Shown here piece after piece: positions 18,045-27,237 of a DNA stretch of 64,000 bases (position 1 is its first letter; the number at the start of each line of letters is the position of its first letter). The DNA is taken from positions 1 through 64,000 of the forward strand of contig CALFRR010000046.1 of assembly GCA_937919435.1 (NCBI GenBank), in the 5' to 3' direction. Under the pieces are notes generated by a model that was given only the letters and a program-made list of their open reading frames with translations, made no database searches and was not told where the DNA came from. A program made the translations under genes and the position numbers. Source of the DNA: an uncultured Alphaproteobacteria bacterium (GTDB taxonomy: Bacteria > Pseudomonadota > Alphaproteobacteria > Rhizobiales > Ancalomicrobiaceae).

Positions 18045-18329
18045 TCACCGATTCCCGGACAGGCGGGCGTCCCGCCTCTCGATGATGTCGATCGCCGCGC
18101 GCTTGGTCGCCGCGCACCACGGGTAATTCGTCTCGTACCAGGCGATCAGATTTCTCGTCGCCGTCTCGCTGAGGCCGACGCGATCACCCGCAACCGGGAT
18201 CTCCGGCTCGTCCGGGCACGGCCGCGTGAGCGAGAGATCGAGCGGTGCGGTCGACGGCGGCACGGCGACGACGCCGCAGGCGGCGAGGACCGGAGCGATG
18301 GCCACGGCGATGGTGACGACGGATCTCAT
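18045..18329 (-). CDS. Outer-membrane spanin lipoprotein (Rz1-like)
   Basis: The 94-residue protein starts with a lipoprotein signal ending in a lipobox (VLAAC, cysteine at about residue 18). A short proline-containing stretch and a small hydrophilic domain with two further cysteines (RPCPDEP, YPWCAATK) follow. It overlaps the stop of the upstream inner-membrane protein by four bases (ATGA). Together they form a two-gene spanin pair that would fuse inner and outer membranes at lysis. Confidence 0.68.
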   Translation of the reverse strand: MRSVVTIAVAIAPVLAACGVVAVPPSTAPLDLSLTRPCPDEPEIPVAGDRVGLSETATRNLIAWYETNYPWCAATKRAAIDIIERRDARLSGNR

Positions 18330-18814
18330 CGGCCCGACCTCCCTGCTCTGAGCGCCCGAACGGACGACGGAGACAGACCGCCGCCGTAGCCGGTCGGCGG
18401 CGGCGGATTGTCCGGCGGTAGTGCGGCGAGCGCATCGGCGAGCCGTCGCTCGGCTGCCTCGCGGGCCGCGTCGGCGGTCGTCGCCGCTGCTCGCGCCTCG
18501 GTCAGTGCGTCGCCGACGATCACCCGTTGTCGCTCGGTCTCGGCCGCGGTCGCAGCGGCGACACGCGCTTCGCAGGCCCCGTCCGCCGCCGCCCATACGG
18601 CGAGCGCCGCCGCACTACAGGCGCAGCCGATGGTCCCGAGGCGGATGATTTCGGCGGCGATCGTCCCGCCCGGCTGGCGGGCCACGATCAGCGACCAGAC
18701 CCAGAGGCCGAGCGACCCGGCGGCGGCGACCGGCCAGAGGGGGGAGATCAGAGACACGAGGTCGCCCCACGAATGGGGGACGACCGACCAGATGAGAGAG
18801 ATCAACCAGGACAT
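18326..18814 (-). CDS. Inner-membrane spanin-like protein with coiled coil (Rz-like)
   Basis: The 162-residue protein has two N-terminal hydrophobic segments (about 2-40 and 50-75). They are followed by a long alanine/glutamate-rich helix (about 80-135, e.g. EARVAAATAAETERQRVI) predicted to be coiled coil, and a glycine/proline-rich tail. That is the layout of an i-spanin, although a second membrane segment is unusual. It is translationally coupled (ATGA) to the lipoprotein gene downstream. The start gives MSWLISLIWSVVPHSW. Confidence 0.6.
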   Translation of the reverse strand: MSWLISLIWSVVPHSWGDLVSLISPLWPVAAAGSLGLWVWSLIVARQPGGTIAAEIIRLGTIGCACSAAALAVWAAADGACEARVAAATAAETERQRVIVGDALTEARAAATTADAAREAAERRLADALAALPPDNPPPPTGYGGGLSPSSVRALRAGRSGR

Positions 18815-18816
18815 GG

Positions 18817-19110
18817 TCACCCCCTCTCGTCCGGGGCTGGCGGCCCGAGCGGCGAAGGATCGACTCGCCCATGGATCATCTTGTTGCGGTCGTCCCATGC
18901 GGCGCCGAACACATAGGATCCGACGACGCCGCCTGCGAGCAGACCGAGTACCTGGACGATATCGCGCTCGAGGGCAGTGTCCTTGCCCCATATGGTCAAG
19001 TAGGCGATTGCCCAGGCGCAGAAGAGGAGAACTCCGAACACCACCCATCGGCGATAGAACCAAGAGGTTTCAGCGAACACCGCAATCTCCACGGAATGTG
19101 GCCGCCGCAC
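18817..19110 (-). CDS. Two-helix membrane protein of the lysis cassette (holin candidate)
   Basis: The 97-residue protein starts at a GTG (an alternative GTG is at 19092). It has two membrane helices, about residues 21-41 (WVVFGVLLFCAWAIAYLTIW) and 52-70 (VQVLGLLAGGVVGSYVFG), then a polar tail. Size, topology and position between endolysin and spanins make it the best holin candidate, but the sequence family is not recognised. Confidence 0.6.
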   Translation of the reverse strand: MRRPHSVEIAVFAETSWFYRRWVVFGVLLFCAWAIAYLTIWGKDTALERDIVQVLGLLAGGVVGSYVFGAAWDDRNKMIHGRVDPSPLGPPAPDERG

Positions 19111-19131
19111 GTTATGCGGCGGCCTTGGTCG

Positions 19132-19407
19132 TCACTTCGGGGCGGGGATGAAGTCGACGTAGAAGGTGTCGCCGACCTCGAACGTGCCGACGAGGTCCGG
19201 ATTGGCGATGTGCATGCTGAAGGTCACCGACGGCGACCAGCGGGCGAAGGAGTTGTTCTCGTCGCTGCCGTCTTCGGGATAGGCGCCGCTCTTGGCGACA
19301 CCGAAGAGCGTGAGCGCCTCGGTCGGATTGCCGTCGTGTTGCGGGTTACCGGGGATGATCGCGCCCACGCGAACCTTCGCGCGCATCTTCCGTTCGGTTT
19401 CGGACAT
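19132..19407 (-). CDS. Small phage protein, unknown (beta-rich)
   Basis: The 91-residue protein starts MSETERKMRAKVRVGAII behind a GGAAAGGAAG ribosome site. A longer in-frame start at 19467 overlaps the amidase stop but is less likely. The sequence looks beta-rich, ending in GDTFYVDFIPAPK. I do not recognise it. It sits between endolysin and holin-like genes. Confidence 0.6.
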   Translation of the reverse strand: MSETERKMRAKVRVGAIIPGNPQHDGNPTEALTLFGVAKSGAYPEDGSDENNSFARWSPSVTFSMHIANPDLVGTFEVGDTFYVDFIPAPK

Positions 19408-19463
19408 CGGGGCTTCCTTTCCTGTTCCCGGGATCCGCCGGGTCGGGTCGAGGGTGGCGGCGA

Positions 19464-20297
19464 TCACGCCACGCCAATGGCCGCGGCGATTGCCACCCAG
19501 GTCTTCGGCCCCGCGACGCCGTCTGAGTCGAGGCCGTGCGCTGCCTGGAACCGCGCAACCGCGGCGCGCGTCGCAGGGCCGGCGGCGCCGTCGACATCGA
19601 GTGGACCGAAGCCGAGCACGTTGAGCGAGCGCTGCAGTTGCATCGTCGACCGGTCGGGCGGCACCGCGAGACCAGCAGCGAGCGCGGGCGGCGTCGATGC
19701 ACCGAGCACCGCCGCCTTGAAGGCGGTCATGTCCCAGGCCGGTCCCGGGTCGACCTTGCGCGACGGAGCGATGTCGTCGTGGCCGACGATGTCTTCGAAG
19801 CCGAAGGTGGAGTGCAGCGCTCGGGCGAGGGCGACGACGGCCTCAACCTGTGCCGGCGGATAGGTGTGCCACGGCCGAGGGCCGCCGCCGTTCTTGTGGC
19901 GGGCGACGAGCACGCGATCGTCGGGGATCGGCCTGCCATAGGCGGTGTAGCGGCCCGGCTCACCGTCGATCGCATCCCCGAGGTTCGCGATCTCGATGCC
20001 GATCGAAACGGGATTGAGCGAACTGACGACGTCGCGCCACGACGACTTGCCCGCGTGCCATGCGACCCGATCGAGTGGCACGAGCTGAGTGATCGTACCG
20101 CCCTCGCCGACGACGAAGTGAGCGGAAACACCACCGGGCGTGGTGAGAGTTTCGATCGCGCCGGCCTCGCCGCCGGCGGTGAAGTGAACCACGAGGAAGC
20201 GCGGACGGCAGGGGCCTCCGACGTTGGGGCTGGGAATCTGACGCACGGGAGCGCCATCGGCGAGCAGGCGCCCGCCGGAGACAGAGTATCCGGTCAT
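19464..20297 (-). CDS. N-acetylmuramoyl-L-alanine amidase endolysin with peptidoglycan-binding domain
   Basis: The 277-residue protein cleaves the amide bond between muramic acid and the stem peptide. Its amidase_2 domain (about 20-180) has zinc ligand motifs VVHFTAGG near residue 36 and GHDDIAPSRKVDPGP near 168. The C-terminal part (about 210-275) is a PG_binding_1 domain with LQRSLNVLGFGPLDVDGAAG. There is no signal peptide, so release would need a holin. It heads the lysis cassette after the tail genes. Confidence 0.9.
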   Translation of the reverse strand: MTGYSVSGGRLLADGAPVRQIPSPNVGGPCRPRFLVVHFTAGGEAGAIETLTTPGGVSAHFVVGEGGTITQLVPLDRVAWHAGKSSWRDVVSSLNPVSIGIEIANLGDAIDGEPGRYTAYGRPIPDDRVLVARHKNGGGPRPWHTYPPAQVEAVVALARALHSTFGFEDIVGHDDIAPSRKVDPGPAWDMTAFKAAVLGASTPPALAAGLAVPPDRSTMQLQRSLNVLGFGPLDVDGAAGPATRAAVARFQAAHGLDSDGVAGPKTWVAIAAAIGVA

Positions 20298-20327
20298 GAT
20301 TGCCTCGTTGCACGAGCGTGGGGGGGG

Positions 20328-22424
20328 TCAGGCGACCGCCAGCGCCGCGGTCTGAACCGACGCTGACGAACCGCCGCCGTTGTCGTTGGCGCCGTTGTGG
20401 CGGATCGCGAGGGTGTGGCCGCTGTCGGCGGCGACCACGGTGTAGCCGGTCGCGGACGCGCTCGCGGTGGCCTGCGTCACGTCGCCGACGTCCGTCGTCG
20501 CGTCGCGCATCACGTCGTAGGTTCGGGTGATGCCGCCGCCGAAGAACGTGGCGAACGACGACCCGAGCGCGAGCGTCCCACCGACGGCGAGAGTGCCGGA
20601 GGTCGGCGTGGTGGTGGGCAGAGCCGCCAGCAGCGGGCGACCGACGGTGAACACCTGAGAGGCGTTGACCACGGGTCCATAGGACGTCGCCTCGGTGTCG
20701 ACAAGGTTGATCCAGGCGACGCGGATCTCGATGTCGACCGCGCCTTGCAGGCCACGGCAGATGAGATCGACGTTGGCGATGAGCGACTGGACGCTCAACA
20801 TCTTCGACGGAATCGCCAGCACGCCGGCGAACCGTTTGCCGTTGTTCCACGACCCCTGCGCCGCCGAGTAGGTGGTGCCCCACGCCTGACTGACGCCGGC
20901 ATTTCCTTGCAAGGACGCGAGCCCCACCGGGTCGCCGCCGGTCGAACTCCCGATCTCGACGAGCGCATAGGCACCGACCCCGTGCCCGATCGTGGCGAGC
21001 CCGGCCGGCAGACCGGAGGTGGCGAACCGCCACTGGATGTTTCCGGTCGACGTGGGATCGGCCGTGACGGTGCCACTGATGTTGAGGATCCGACACGGCA
21101 CCGCCGGTCGATCCCTCAGGTACCCGGACGACTGTGTGACCGTAGCCCCGGACGTCGAGTTGGTGATCGTCCCCGCCGACGGAAGCGCCCAGTTGGCATT
21201 GAGGTTGCCGGCGACCTGACCGTCGGCTCCGAAGATCTCGTCGGTGACGAACTGTGCCTTGATGTAGGCGCCGATCGCCTCACCGAACGATTTCGCGCTC
21301 TTGGCGGTGTTCGGGTGGGTCGCATCGGAGGACTGCGTCGCGTCCTGCGGATTGAATGCCGCCGACAGATCCATGATGACGACATCGGTCGCCGCGCGAC
21401 TGTCGAGACCGGCGTTGTAGGCCGTCGCAGCCGCCGCCTTGGACCCGATCGCCGAGTTGGTCGCGACCTGTTTCGGGATCAGAATCCGCTTGACGCCGGA
21501 CGCCCGCGCCAGCGCGATCACCTGATCGACGCGAGCGAGCAGCACCGCGCCGCCGGCCGCATCGGCGGTCACCGCCGCATCGGCGAGGTCGTTCTCGATG
21601 TTCATGACGACGACGAGGCCGGGGCGGATCGCGTCGATCGCCGACCATCGGTCGATCAGATGCGTCAGCCGGTCCCCACCACGAGCTTGCCGGAGGCCGA
21701 GCGTCGGTCGTCCTCGTCCTCCGGCCGCTGCCCAGGCATAGGGGACATAGTCGATCGCGTTGGTCTGGGCGCCGTAGCTGTTGTCGGCGAAAACGATGCG
21801 CTCGGTGAGTGCCAGCCGCGCCGACGCGACCGTCACCGTCATCGCCAGAGTGCGCCCGGCGCTCGTGGTCAGCGTCACACCGATCGATCCGGCCGACGCC
21901 GCCGACAGGCCGACGACCAGCGTCGACCCGGAGCCGGCGATGGCCAACCGGCCATCGTTCGGCGAGAGCGAGGTGACGACCTCGGACGCACCGGCGTCGA
22001 GACCGGTGAACGTTGCGACGAGGGTTCCCGCCGCTGCTCCCTCCGCGATCGATGCGGTCGTCGGGCCGAGCGTCCCCTCGAGGACGTTGACGACCGAGAT
22101 CGTGAACGTCGCGGAGATGGTGTCGGTGCCGTTCGTCGCCTGAATGCCCACCGAGTGCGACGTCGCGGTCTCGTAGTCGAGCAGGGCCGACAGAACGAGG
22201 TTTCCCCCGGAGACCGTGAACTTGTTCGACGGGTCGGACGTCTCGGTGAACGTCCACGAACCCGTCCCGTTGATCACGGACAGGGTCCCGATGGTCGTCC
22301 CGATGGTCGCATCCTCTCCGACGCTCGCCGCGGAGAGCTGGATCGACGGAGCCGGCGGAGCGACGACGCGACGACGAGCCGTCCCGCCCGGGCGCCCGAC
22401 GGCGCCGATCTGTCCGATGGACAT
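20328..22424 (-). CDS. Large tail-associated protein with cadherin-like and SGNH-hydrolase-like domains
   Basis: The 698-residue protein begins with a short phage-attachment-like N-terminus. A cadherin-like repeat (about 30-115, with LLDYETATSHSVGIQATNG) and a second beta domain to about 200 follow. A region like a GDSL/SGNH hydrolase (about 205-385) starts at RIVFADNSYGAQ and ends at DATHPNTA, which supplies the terminal D-X-X-H pair. The C-terminal half is beta-rich with a final immunoglobulin-like part. It is probably a receptor-binding or glycan-deacylating tail protein. The first SGNH block is degenerate (FADNSYG), so catalysis is uncertain. Confidence 0.65.
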   Translation of the reverse strand: MSIGQIGAVGRPGGTARRRVVAPPAPSIQLSAASVGEDATIGTTIGTLSVINGTGSWTFTETSDPSNKFTVSGGNLVLSALLDYETATSHSVGIQATNGTDTISATFTISVVNVLEGTLGPTTASIAEGAAAGTLVATFTGLDAGASEVVTSLSPNDGRLAIAGSGSTLVVGLSAASAGSIGVTLTTSAGRTLAMTVTVASARLALTERIVFADNSYGAQTNAIDYVPYAWAAAGGRGRPTLGLRQARGGDRLTHLIDRWSAIDAIRPGLVVVMNIENDLADAAVTADAAGGAVLLARVDQVIALARASGVKRILIPKQVATNSAIGSKAAAATAYNAGLDSRAATDVVIMDLSAAFNPQDATQSSDATHPNTAKSAKSFGEAIGAYIKAQFVTDEIFGADGQVAGNLNANWALPSAGTITNSTSGATVTQSSGYLRDRPAVPCRILNISGTVTADPTSTGNIQWRFATSGLPAGLATIGHGVGAYALVEIGSSTGGDPVGLASLQGNAGVSQAWGTTYSAAQGSWNNGKRFAGVLAIPSKMLSVQSLIANVDLICRGLQGAVDIEIRVAWINLVDTEATSYGPVVNASQVFTVGRPLLAALPTTTPTSGTLAVGGTLALGSSFATFFGGGITRTYDVMRDATTDVGDVTQATASASATGYTVVAADSGHTLAIRHNGANDNGGGSSASVQTAALAVA

Positions 22425-22435
22425 GCGGGATCTCC

Positions 22436-22828
22436 TCAGGCGACCGGAGTGACGCGGAGAAAGCCGTCGGCCGCGTCCCGAATGACCGCATAGTGGGTCA
22501 CCCCGGACGGAACCCGCAGGTGGAAGCGCTCGCCCGCGAACAGGCGCAGTGCCGGCGCATCGGAGGCCGCGACCACGACGGTCGAATCGCCGAACCGGAT
22601 GTGGCAGTCGGCCGAGGCCGTGAGCATGATCTCGCGCTGAGCGCCGATCATCCCGAGCGCCGAGCGGGTGCTCGCCGACCCCACCGCCGTCCGGGTGGCT
22701 GCATCGAAATTGTAGAGCCGAGTGCCGGCCGCCAGGAGGTCGGAGGTCGGGACGGTGTCGGTCGCGGAAATCGGCGTGCCGTCGGCCTGCACGAGCATGA
22801 CGGCCAGCCCGAGCGTCTTGTCGGTCAT
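22436..22828 (-). CDS. Structural-region phage protein, unknown
   Basis: The 130-residue protein (MTDKTLGLAVMLVQADG start) is beta-rich with a final FHLRVPSGVTHYAVIRDA stretch. It sits between the gpD-like gene and the large tail protein, with 24 and 11 bp gaps, so it is probably a minor virion or fibre-accessory protein. The family is not recognised. Confidence 0.6.
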   Translation of the reverse strand: MTDKTLGLAVMLVQADGTPISATDTVPTSDLLAAGTRLYNFDAATRTAVGSASTRSALGMIGAQREIMLTASADCHIRFGDSTVVVAASDAPALRLFAGERFHLRVPSGVTHYAVIRDAADGFLRVTPVA

Positions 22829-22852
22829 CGGGAACCCTTTCGCTGTGTCGGG

Positions 22853-23959
22853 TCAGGCGACCGACGAGGCCGGAACGGCGCCGGCTTCCGCCGGCCCGCT
22901 CGACGTCTTGGTCGCCGTCGTCTTCTTGCGCGTGTCCTTGCCGGCGGTGCCGGACGGCCGCACGAGTTCGAATTCGCTGCTCGACCCGCCGCCGCGTTCG
23001 GCCTTGTGGGTCGCCTCCTTGACGGTATAGGCACCGTCGACCCCGGGGCGGGCGTTGACGATGGAGGCCGGAGCCCCGACCGAGACGTCGTCACGGAAAT
23101 CGCTCTTGACCGCCATCTGGCCCTTGTCGTGGGCCGCCTGGTCCTTCCGGCCCTTCGCCCGGCCCTTCGCCCGCCCGGCGTCGGCCTGCGGATATCGCCC
23201 ATGGGCGACCGAAGGCGGCGCACCGTCGACCGGATCGACCTCGACCTCTTCGGCCTTCCATTTGCCTTCCTTGCGATCGAACCAGCGTACCTTGGCCTTG
23301 GTCCGGCTGGCGCCGCCGGTGAACGGCTTGCCCTTGACGCTTTCGACCGTACCGGCCCGGCAATCGAACACGACCGGCGGCAGCGCGGTACCCGAGGCCG
23401 AAGCGCCGGCGCCGCGCTCGGCGAGCACCGCCTTGTCGCCGCGAATCCGGAAGACGCCGCCGAGTTCGTCGGCGAGCCGCCGGCCGACCGCCATGAACGA
23501 GGCTCCGGACGGCGACCACCAGTCTCGGGCGATCGAGGCGAAGGCCGGTGCCACCACCACCGAGACGATGCCGGCCTGTTTGCCGGCCTTGCCCAGGAAG
23601 TCGCCGAGCGTGCCGCCGTCCTGGTGCCAGCGCTGCTGATCCTTCACCGGCCCACGGCTGTCGTGGGCCGTGCAGTGCACGCTGAAACTCCGGCCGGCGC
23701 CGCGAGTGAAGCTCCATTCCGGCTCTTCGGTGAATCCGACGAACCGGCGGGCGCCCAGCGCGATCACGACCGAGGCTCCGGCACGCGGCAGCAACAGGGT
23801 GCCGCCGGTGTCGTCGAGTTCGAGGTCGGCGGTGTCGCCGCCGTCCCCCTCCTTTTCGTGGATCTCGATCGAGCGCAGCCAGTCGTTCCACGCCGACGAG
23901 ACGTCGCGGCCGTCGACCGAGACCGACCATTCGACCTTCCAGGGCATGGGTGACCTCAC
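22853..23959 (-). CDS. D: Late control protein D (P2 gpD-like baseplate hub)
   Basis: P2 gpD forms the hub under the tail tube, like T4 gp27. The 368-residue protein has the family features WKVEWSVSVDGRDVSSAW near residue 7, GGTLLLPRAGASVVIALG near 53 and FVGFTEEPEW near 73. A charged lysine-rich C-terminal tail follows. The GTG start at 23959 overlaps the gpX stop (GTGA); an internal ATG at 23947 is the alternative. U, X and D are in the usual P2 order. Confidence 0.88.
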   Translation of the reverse strand: MRSPMPWKVEWSVSVDGRDVSSAWNDWLRSIEIHEKEGDGGDTADLELDDTGGTLLLPRAGASVVIALGARRFVGFTEEPEWSFTRGAGRSFSVHCTAHDSRGPVKDQQRWHQDGGTLGDFLGKAGKQAGIVSVVVAPAFASIARDWWSPSGASFMAVGRRLADELGGVFRIRGDKAVLAERGAGASASGTALPPVVFDCRAGTVESVKGKPFTGGASRTKAKVRWFDRKEGKWKAEEVEVDPVDGAPPSVAHGRYPQADAGRAKGRAKGRKDQAAHDKGQMAVKSDFRDDVSVGAPASIVNARPGVDGAYTVKEATHKAERGGGSSSEFELVRPSGTAGKDTRKKTTATKTSSGPAEAGAVPASSVA

Positions 23960-24174
23960 GAGAACAGATCGACGGCCGTCTCCGCGGTCGCCGGCGCCGC
24001 CGGAGCATCCGGCAACACCACGGCGGTGCCGGGCGGGATGTGGACCGCCGGGGCGAGCCCGGGATTGAGGTCGAGCGTCGCTTCGACGAGGGTCTCTCCG
24101 CGGACGCCGAAGCGGCGCCAGAGCAGCAGGTCGAGGGTGATCTCTCGACCGGTGACGACGACGGTTTCGGTCAT
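23956..24174 (-). CDS. X: Tail protein X (P2 gpX-like)
   Basis: The 72-residue protein matches the small gpX family, which carries a LysM-like fold. Typical features are YRTxxGDxLD-like spacing replaced by LDLLLWRRFGVRGE, LDLNPGLA and a final IPPGTAVVLPDAP. It overlaps the gpD start by four bases and follows gpU by 4 bp, as in P2-type tails. Confidence 0.85.
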   Translation of the reverse strand: MTETVVVTGREITLDLLLWRRFGVRGETLVEATLDLNPGLAPAVHIPPGTAVVLPDAPAAPATAETAVDLFS

Positions 24175-24178
24175 GTCC

Positions 24179-24664
24179 TCACCCGAACAACGTGCGATAG
24201 ACGGTGGCGGCGGCGGTCCCGACGGCGAGGACGCGGTCGACGAGCGACGAGATCGACGAGATCAGCCCGTCGATCGCCGCGCCCGACGGGGTCGGGACCC
24301 TGACCAGAGCCACGTCCCAACTGGCCTGGAAACCGACGCCGGTCGGGCCGATGTCCTTGTGGCCTTCGCGGACGGACTTGATGCCGTACCAGCCGAGGAA
24401 CACCCCGTCGCCGCGGATCACCGGCACCGGCGTGCCGTCGGCGCACCAGCCGTGCAGCTGGTCGATGTCGCCGAGGCCGCCGAGGTGGAACGGCAGCACC
24501 GTGCCGGAGACCGACAGGTCGCCGTCCCACCCCGTCCATTCGCGGCCCGGCAGACCGCCGAGAAGCGCCTTGTCGGCGATCGAGGCCTCGGTCTTGCGAT
24601 CGACACCCTCGACCGAGGCGCCCCGGTTGCCGGAGAAGACGACACTGCCGATCTGCAGAACCAT
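24179..24664 (-). CDS. U: Tail protein U (P2 gpU-like)
   Basis: The 161-residue protein (MVLQIGSVVFSGNRG start) fits the phage tail gpU family: REWTGWDGDLSVSGTVLPFH near residue 40, then LGDIDQLHGWCADGTPVPVI and the G-X-F-L-G-W-Y segment. It lies 8 bp after the tape-measure gene and is needed for tail completion in P2. Confidence 0.88.
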   Translation of the reverse strand: MVLQIGSVVFSGNRGASVEGVDRKTEASIADKALLGGLPGREWTGWDGDLSVSGTVLPFHLGGLGDIDQLHGWCADGTPVPVIRGDGVFLGWYGIKSVREGHKDIGPTGVGFQASWDVALVRVPTPSGAAIDGLISSISSLVDRVLAVGTAAATVYRTLFG

Positions 24665-24672
24665 CGCTCACC

Positions 24673-27237
24673 TCACCCGATCTCGAGATCGGCATAGGTC
24701 GACCGCAACATCGACTCGACCCGCGCGTCGGCGGTTTCCCGCGCCGAGGTCGCCGCCGCCCGCAACCCGGACTGATCCAGCCGCACCGGCACGTCGACAC
24801 CCTGCGCCAGCACCGCACGAACCTGATCGAGGATCTGCCGGGCCTGATCCTCGACGAGGCCCGACTGTTTGCCGAGGCCGTCGGCGATCCCGCTGCCGAG
24901 GTCGGATCCGGATCGTTCTCCGGCGGCTCGCCCGGGACCCTGCCACGTGCCCGGGGCCGGTGCCGGACCGTACCTGATCCCCGGTGCCGTCTTCGCCGAC
25001 GAACCGGTCAGGTCGACGTTCGACGGGTCGAAGCCGAGATGCTCCTTCGCCCACCGGTCGACCGGACTGGTGAGGCCCCACAGGTTGCCGTCGGGATCGA
25101 AGGTCGACAGCGCCCCGGCCGTGACCCCGGCCGCTCCGAACGGCGAGCGCAGGATGCGAAACGCCTTCGACCCGCCCGCCAGCAGGCCGGCGATCAGACC
25201 GCCACCGGCACCGGCCGCGGCACTCGCGCCGCCTGCACCGGCACCGGCGCCGAGAAGCGCGAGGCCACCACGCCACAGTGCATAGGCCCCACCGGCGAGC
25301 CCGACCGCAGAAACGATCCCCATCAGAGCACCGGCGGCGAGCCGGGCATTCTCACCGAGGCCGGACACGGCGTCGCCGGCCGACCCGGAGGCGTCGTAGA
25401 GCCACTGCAACTTCGTCGACCATGCCTCGCCGATCTTGGTCTTCGCCGTCTCCCAGGATCCAGAAGCGTTCTGTTGCGATCCGTAGAGACCACCGAGCAG
25501 ATAGTCACCGATCTTCTTTGCGAAGTCGTCCGGTGTCGAACCGAGACTTTCTATGTCGTGCTCGAAATATCTCATCTGTTGAAGCAGGGCGATGAACCGC
25601 GAGCCCTGCTCCTTTCCGAGAAAGGCGTTGATCACGCCCATGCTCGGGTCCTTCTTGACGATGTCGCGGAACAACCGCTCGACGTCGACGGCGCCGATCG
25701 AGTCGTTGTAGAAGGCGTCGAGGTCCTTCTTGACCTTGGCACTGTCGGTGGCGCGCACCTTGCCCTTCTTGTCCTTCGCGAAGCTCTCCTCGACGATCGG
25801 TTGGATCGCTTCGGTGAACCTGTCACGACTCGACATGATCGGGACCTCGGCCCCACCCTCGTCGGTGAAGGTCCCCTCGAGCGCCTCTTGAACCCGCGCC
25901 TTCTGATCGGGCGAGAGTCTGATGCCGTAACGCTGCATCAGACCCCGCGAAAAGTTCTCGGCCGACGCCCCACCCTTCATCGTGGTGTAGTCGTCGTAAC
26001 GGATGCCGATGTCGGCGAGCGCCCCGAGACCCTTCTTGGTCGGCGCCACCGAATAGCCGGCGAGCGCCCGCAGGAAGGTGCCGGTCAGCGCGCCGTCGGA
26101 ACCGGCCCGTTTCTGTGCGGCGAGGATCGCGAACTTGAACGGGTCGGAGAAGCCGGCGAAGGTGCCAGGGGCACCACCGAACCGCATGAACTCGGCGATG
26201 TCGTTGTGCTTGGCACCGGACAGTTTCGCCGACTTGATCATCATGTTGACGGCCCGGGCGCTCTCGGCCGCCGCCTTCTCCGGCGTCGAGATGTCCTTGT
26301 TCATCGTCTTCAGGTAGGTGATGACGGTGTGGCCGGCCTCGGACATGTTGATGTTGCCGGGGATCGCCAGAGCATAGTTCACCGCGTTCTCGAGCACCGC
26401 CCGGGCGATCTCCGCCCGCTGATCACCGCTGAAGGTCGACGGCAGGCTCTCGAGAATGTTGGTCTGACCCGAGATGACGTCGGGAATTCCGAAGCGCGTC
26501 GCCTGGGCGATCCGGTCCGCCTGCGGGCGCAAGAGCCGCTTCTGCGCCTCCTCCGAGATGTTGCCGAACGCAACCTGTTGGCGTTGGACCTGATCGAGCG
26601 ACAGCGCCCGCTCGACCGTATCGCCGACTTGTTCCCTGGCCTTCGACCCGACCGTCATCGCAGCGGCGCCGAGCACGGCGGCGGCGGCGGCGCGGCGACG
26701 TTCGAGCGCGGCAGTGACCCGACGGTGCGCTTCGACCTCTTCGTTGGCCGCCCGCATCATCTCCTTGGTGCGAGACGACCGCAGGCGAGCGGCACGAGCC
26801 TCGTCGGCGCTCGCCTTCAACAGCGCCGCTCCGGCACGCTGGGCCTCCGAGCGCAGGCGGTTCTCGGCCTGTGCCATCGTTTCGGTGGCACCGATCAGCG
26901 GTCGCAGGCTCCGCTCGGCCGCATCGACCGCCGTCTTCTGCTGCCGCAGTTTGGCGGCGGCCCGGTCGGCGGCGGCGGTCGCCACCTGGTAGGCGGCAGC
27001 GAGCTTCTTCGACGGGTTCTCCGCTGCGGCGAGCTGTGCGGCGAGGTCCCTGACCTTGGCGCGGGCCTTCTCCGAGGCCTGGACCATGCCGACCAGGCGC
27101 TGCTCCGCGTCGCGGCGCTTGCCGATCGCGGCCATCGCCTGATCGACACCGCCGAGGGCCTTCTTCGCCTCGGCGGCCGGGCCGGAGACCTGCTGCGTGA
27201 GCTTCAGGACGAGCTCACTCGTCAACCTCTGTCCCAT
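24673..27237 (-). CDS. T: Tail tape-measure protein
   Basis: The 854-residue protein sets tail length. It starts MGQRLTSELVLKLTQQVSGP and has a long helical, coiled-coil N-terminal third rich in A, R, E and K. A TP901-type core domain (about 200-480) is followed by a glycine/alanine-rich hydrophobic stretch (about 640-700). The first codons overlap the end of the E' frameshift product. Its length is in the range for myovirus tails of the P2 kind. Confidence 0.9.
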   Translation of the reverse strand: MGQRLTSELVLKLTQQVSGPAAEAKKALGGVDQAMAAIGKRRDAEQRLVGMVQASEKARAKVRDLAAQLAAAENPSKKLAAAYQVATAAADRAAAKLRQQKTAVDAAERSLRPLIGATETMAQAENRLRSEAQRAGAALLKASADEARAARLRSSRTKEMMRAANEEVEAHRRVTAALERRRAAAAAVLGAAAMTVGSKAREQVGDTVERALSLDQVQRQQVAFGNISEEAQKRLLRPQADRIAQATRFGIPDVISGQTNILESLPSTFSGDQRAEIARAVLENAVNYALAIPGNINMSEAGHTVITYLKTMNKDISTPEKAAAESARAVNMMIKSAKLSGAKHNDIAEFMRFGGAPGTFAGFSDPFKFAILAAQKRAGSDGALTGTFLRALAGYSVAPTKKGLGALADIGIRYDDYTTMKGGASAENFSRGLMQRYGIRLSPDQKARVQEALEGTFTDEGGAEVPIMSSRDRFTEAIQPIVEESFAKDKKGKVRATDSAKVKKDLDAFYNDSIGAVDVERLFRDIVKKDPSMGVINAFLGKEQGSRFIALLQQMRYFEHDIESLGSTPDDFAKKIGDYLLGGLYGSQQNASGSWETAKTKIGEAWSTKLQWLYDASGSAGDAVSGLGENARLAAGALMGIVSAVGLAGGAYALWRGGLALLGAGAGAGGASAAAGAGGGLIAGLLAGGSKAFRILRSPFGAAGVTAGALSTFDPDGNLWGLTSPVDRWAKEHLGFDPSNVDLTGSSAKTAPGIRYGPAPAPGTWQGPGRAAGERSGSDLGSGIADGLGKQSGLVEDQARQILDQVRAVLAQGVDVPVRLDQSGLRAAATSARETADARVESMLRSTYADLEIG

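Noticed and set aside
20320..20327. Run of eight G as a phase-variable tract
   Set aside because: It lies immediately after the stop codon of the large tail protein, outside any coding frame, so length change would have no coding effect.
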